DNA from: an uncultured Collinsella sp.
Lineage (GTDB): Bacteria > Actinomycetota > Coriobacteriia > Coriobacteriales > Coriobacteriaceae
DNA length: 5,617 nucleotides
Direction of reading: 5' to 3'
Assembly: GCA_902493545.1 (NCBI GenBank)
Contig: CABUQI010000084.1
Coordinates: forward strand, 1-5,617
Shown here: positions 5,004 to 5,617 of the stretch, one piece after another
Numbering within the stretch: position 1 is the first letter of the stretch
Layout: each line of letters begins with the position of its first letter
Program-made: the position numbers and the translations under genes
Notes under the pieces: generated by a model
Told to the model about the DNA's origin: nothing
What the model saw: the letters and a program-made list of their open reading frames with translations, nothing else
The model's database searches: none

Positions 5004-5617
5004 ATGCAGTTCGATCAGGTGACGGTTATCGGTGGCGGTCTGGCGGGTTCGGAGTGCGCGATCCAGCTTGCAGACCGCGGGTTTGCCGTAAAGCTGTGCG
5101 AGATGCGCCCCCAGGTGAGCTCCCCGGCCCACCATACCGATCATCTGGCAGAGCTCGTCTGCTCCAATTCGTTTAAGTCGACCCGTCCGGATTCCGCGGC
5201 TGGTTTGCTGAAAGCTGAGCTTGAGCGCATGGGTTCAGTCCTGCTCGATTGCGCCCATCGAGCGGCTGTTCCTGCCGGCGGTGCCCTGGCGGTCGACCGC
5301 GTCAAGTTTTCCGAGCTTGTCGAGGCCGAGGTTGCCGCTCGTCCCAATATCGAGGTCGTGCACGGCGAGGTCACGCAGATTCCCGAGGGTCACGTGGTCA
5401 TTGCCGCGGGCCCGCTGTGTTCACCGGCGCTGAGCGAAGAGGTCATGAAGCTCGTCGGTGGCGACGCCCTTGCGTTCTTCGATGCCGCGGCGCCGATCGT
5501 CGATGCCTCCACGCTCGATATGGACGTGCTGTTCTCGCAGTCGCGCTACGAGGAGCAGGGGAGCGGCGACTATCTCAACGCTCCGCTCAACAAGGAGGAG
5601 TACGAGGCCTTTATCGA
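5004..5617 (+). CDS. trmFO: tRNA (uracil-54-C5)-methyltransferase TrmFO, N-terminal part (3' truncated by window edge)
   Basis: The first 204 codons of a family about 440 aa long are present. TrmFO uses FAD and methylenetetrahydrofolate to make ribothymidine at position 54 in the T loop of tRNA. Visible: an FAD-binding Rossmann motif VIGGGLAGSE (8-17), CEMRP (32-36), SPAHHTDHLAELVCSNSFKS (40-59), IAAGP (133-137), FFDAAAPIVDA (158-168) and a DYLNAPLNKEEYEAF stretch at the edge. C53 in ELVCSNS coincides with the conserved Cys53 of the B. subtilis enzyme. The second catalytic cysteine, near 226, lies outside the window. The related GidA/MnmG family shares the FAD fold, but the AHHTD and LVCSNS motifs are TrmFO-specific. 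ATG 5004 follows AAAGG (4990-4994) by 9 bases and is 14 bases after dprA, so the gene is probably the distal member of the same operon. Confidence 0.96.
   Translation, partial: MQFDQVTVIGGGLAGSECAIQLADRGFAVKLCEMRPQVSSPAHHTDHLAELVCSNSFKSTRPDSAAGLLKAELERMGSVLLDCAHRAAVPAGGALAVDRVKFSELVEAEVAARPNIEVVHGEVTQIPEGHVVIAAGPLCSPALSEEVMKLVGGDALAFFDAAAPIVDASTLDMDVLFSQSRYEEQGSGDYLNAPLNKEEYEAFI

Overview
The window is about 5.6 kb of high-GC chromosomal DNA (roughly 60% G+C by eye). It is densely coding, with every gene on the + strand. Strong AAGGAGG-type ribosome binding sites, high GC, a TrmFO-type tRNA methyltransferase and PPDK together suggest a high-GC Gram-positive anaerobe of the Coriobacteriia (Collinsella-like). 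This placement is an inference from gene content and style; no marker gene was compared with a database.

Layout: (1) 1-425 is the C-terminal end of pyruvate phosphate dikinase (ppdK), followed by a GC-rich hairpin that probably ends its transcript. (2) About 500-635 is a promoter and structured leader for rplS (ribosomal protein L19, 636-977), which ends in a textbook intrinsic terminator with a UUCG loop. (3) 1071-1859 is rnhB (RNase HII), closed by a second very strong terminator at 1909-1950. (4) 1951-2048 is a short leader with nested inverted repeats and an 18-codon open frame that runs into the next start codon. (5) 2049-4989 is a tightly packed operon of yraN (predicted PD-(D/E)XK nuclease), comM (YifB/ComM AAA+ helicase) and dprA (RecA loader), each start overlapping the previous stop. 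(6) From 5004 to the right edge is the first half of trmFO (folate/FAD-dependent tRNA m5U54 methyltransferase), 14 bases after dprA.

The yraN-comM-dprA block is a DNA uptake and recombination module. In the known families, DprA protects incoming single strands and loads RecA, and ComM drives branch migration of the resulting joint molecules. YraN is a conserved nuclease-fold protein of uncertain role that often accompanies them. RNase HII just upstream removes ribonucleotides from DNA. The rplS, rnhB, dprA and trmFO set resembles a conserved region in Firmicutes, but topA, which lies between dprA and trmFO in Bacillus subtilis, is missing here.

I see no mobile elements, CRISPR arrays, tRNA or rRNA genes, and no evidence for a wholly new system. 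The points most worth a second look are the structured, possibly peptide-coding leader of the competence operon and a DprA that departs from family consensus at two normally conserved positions.
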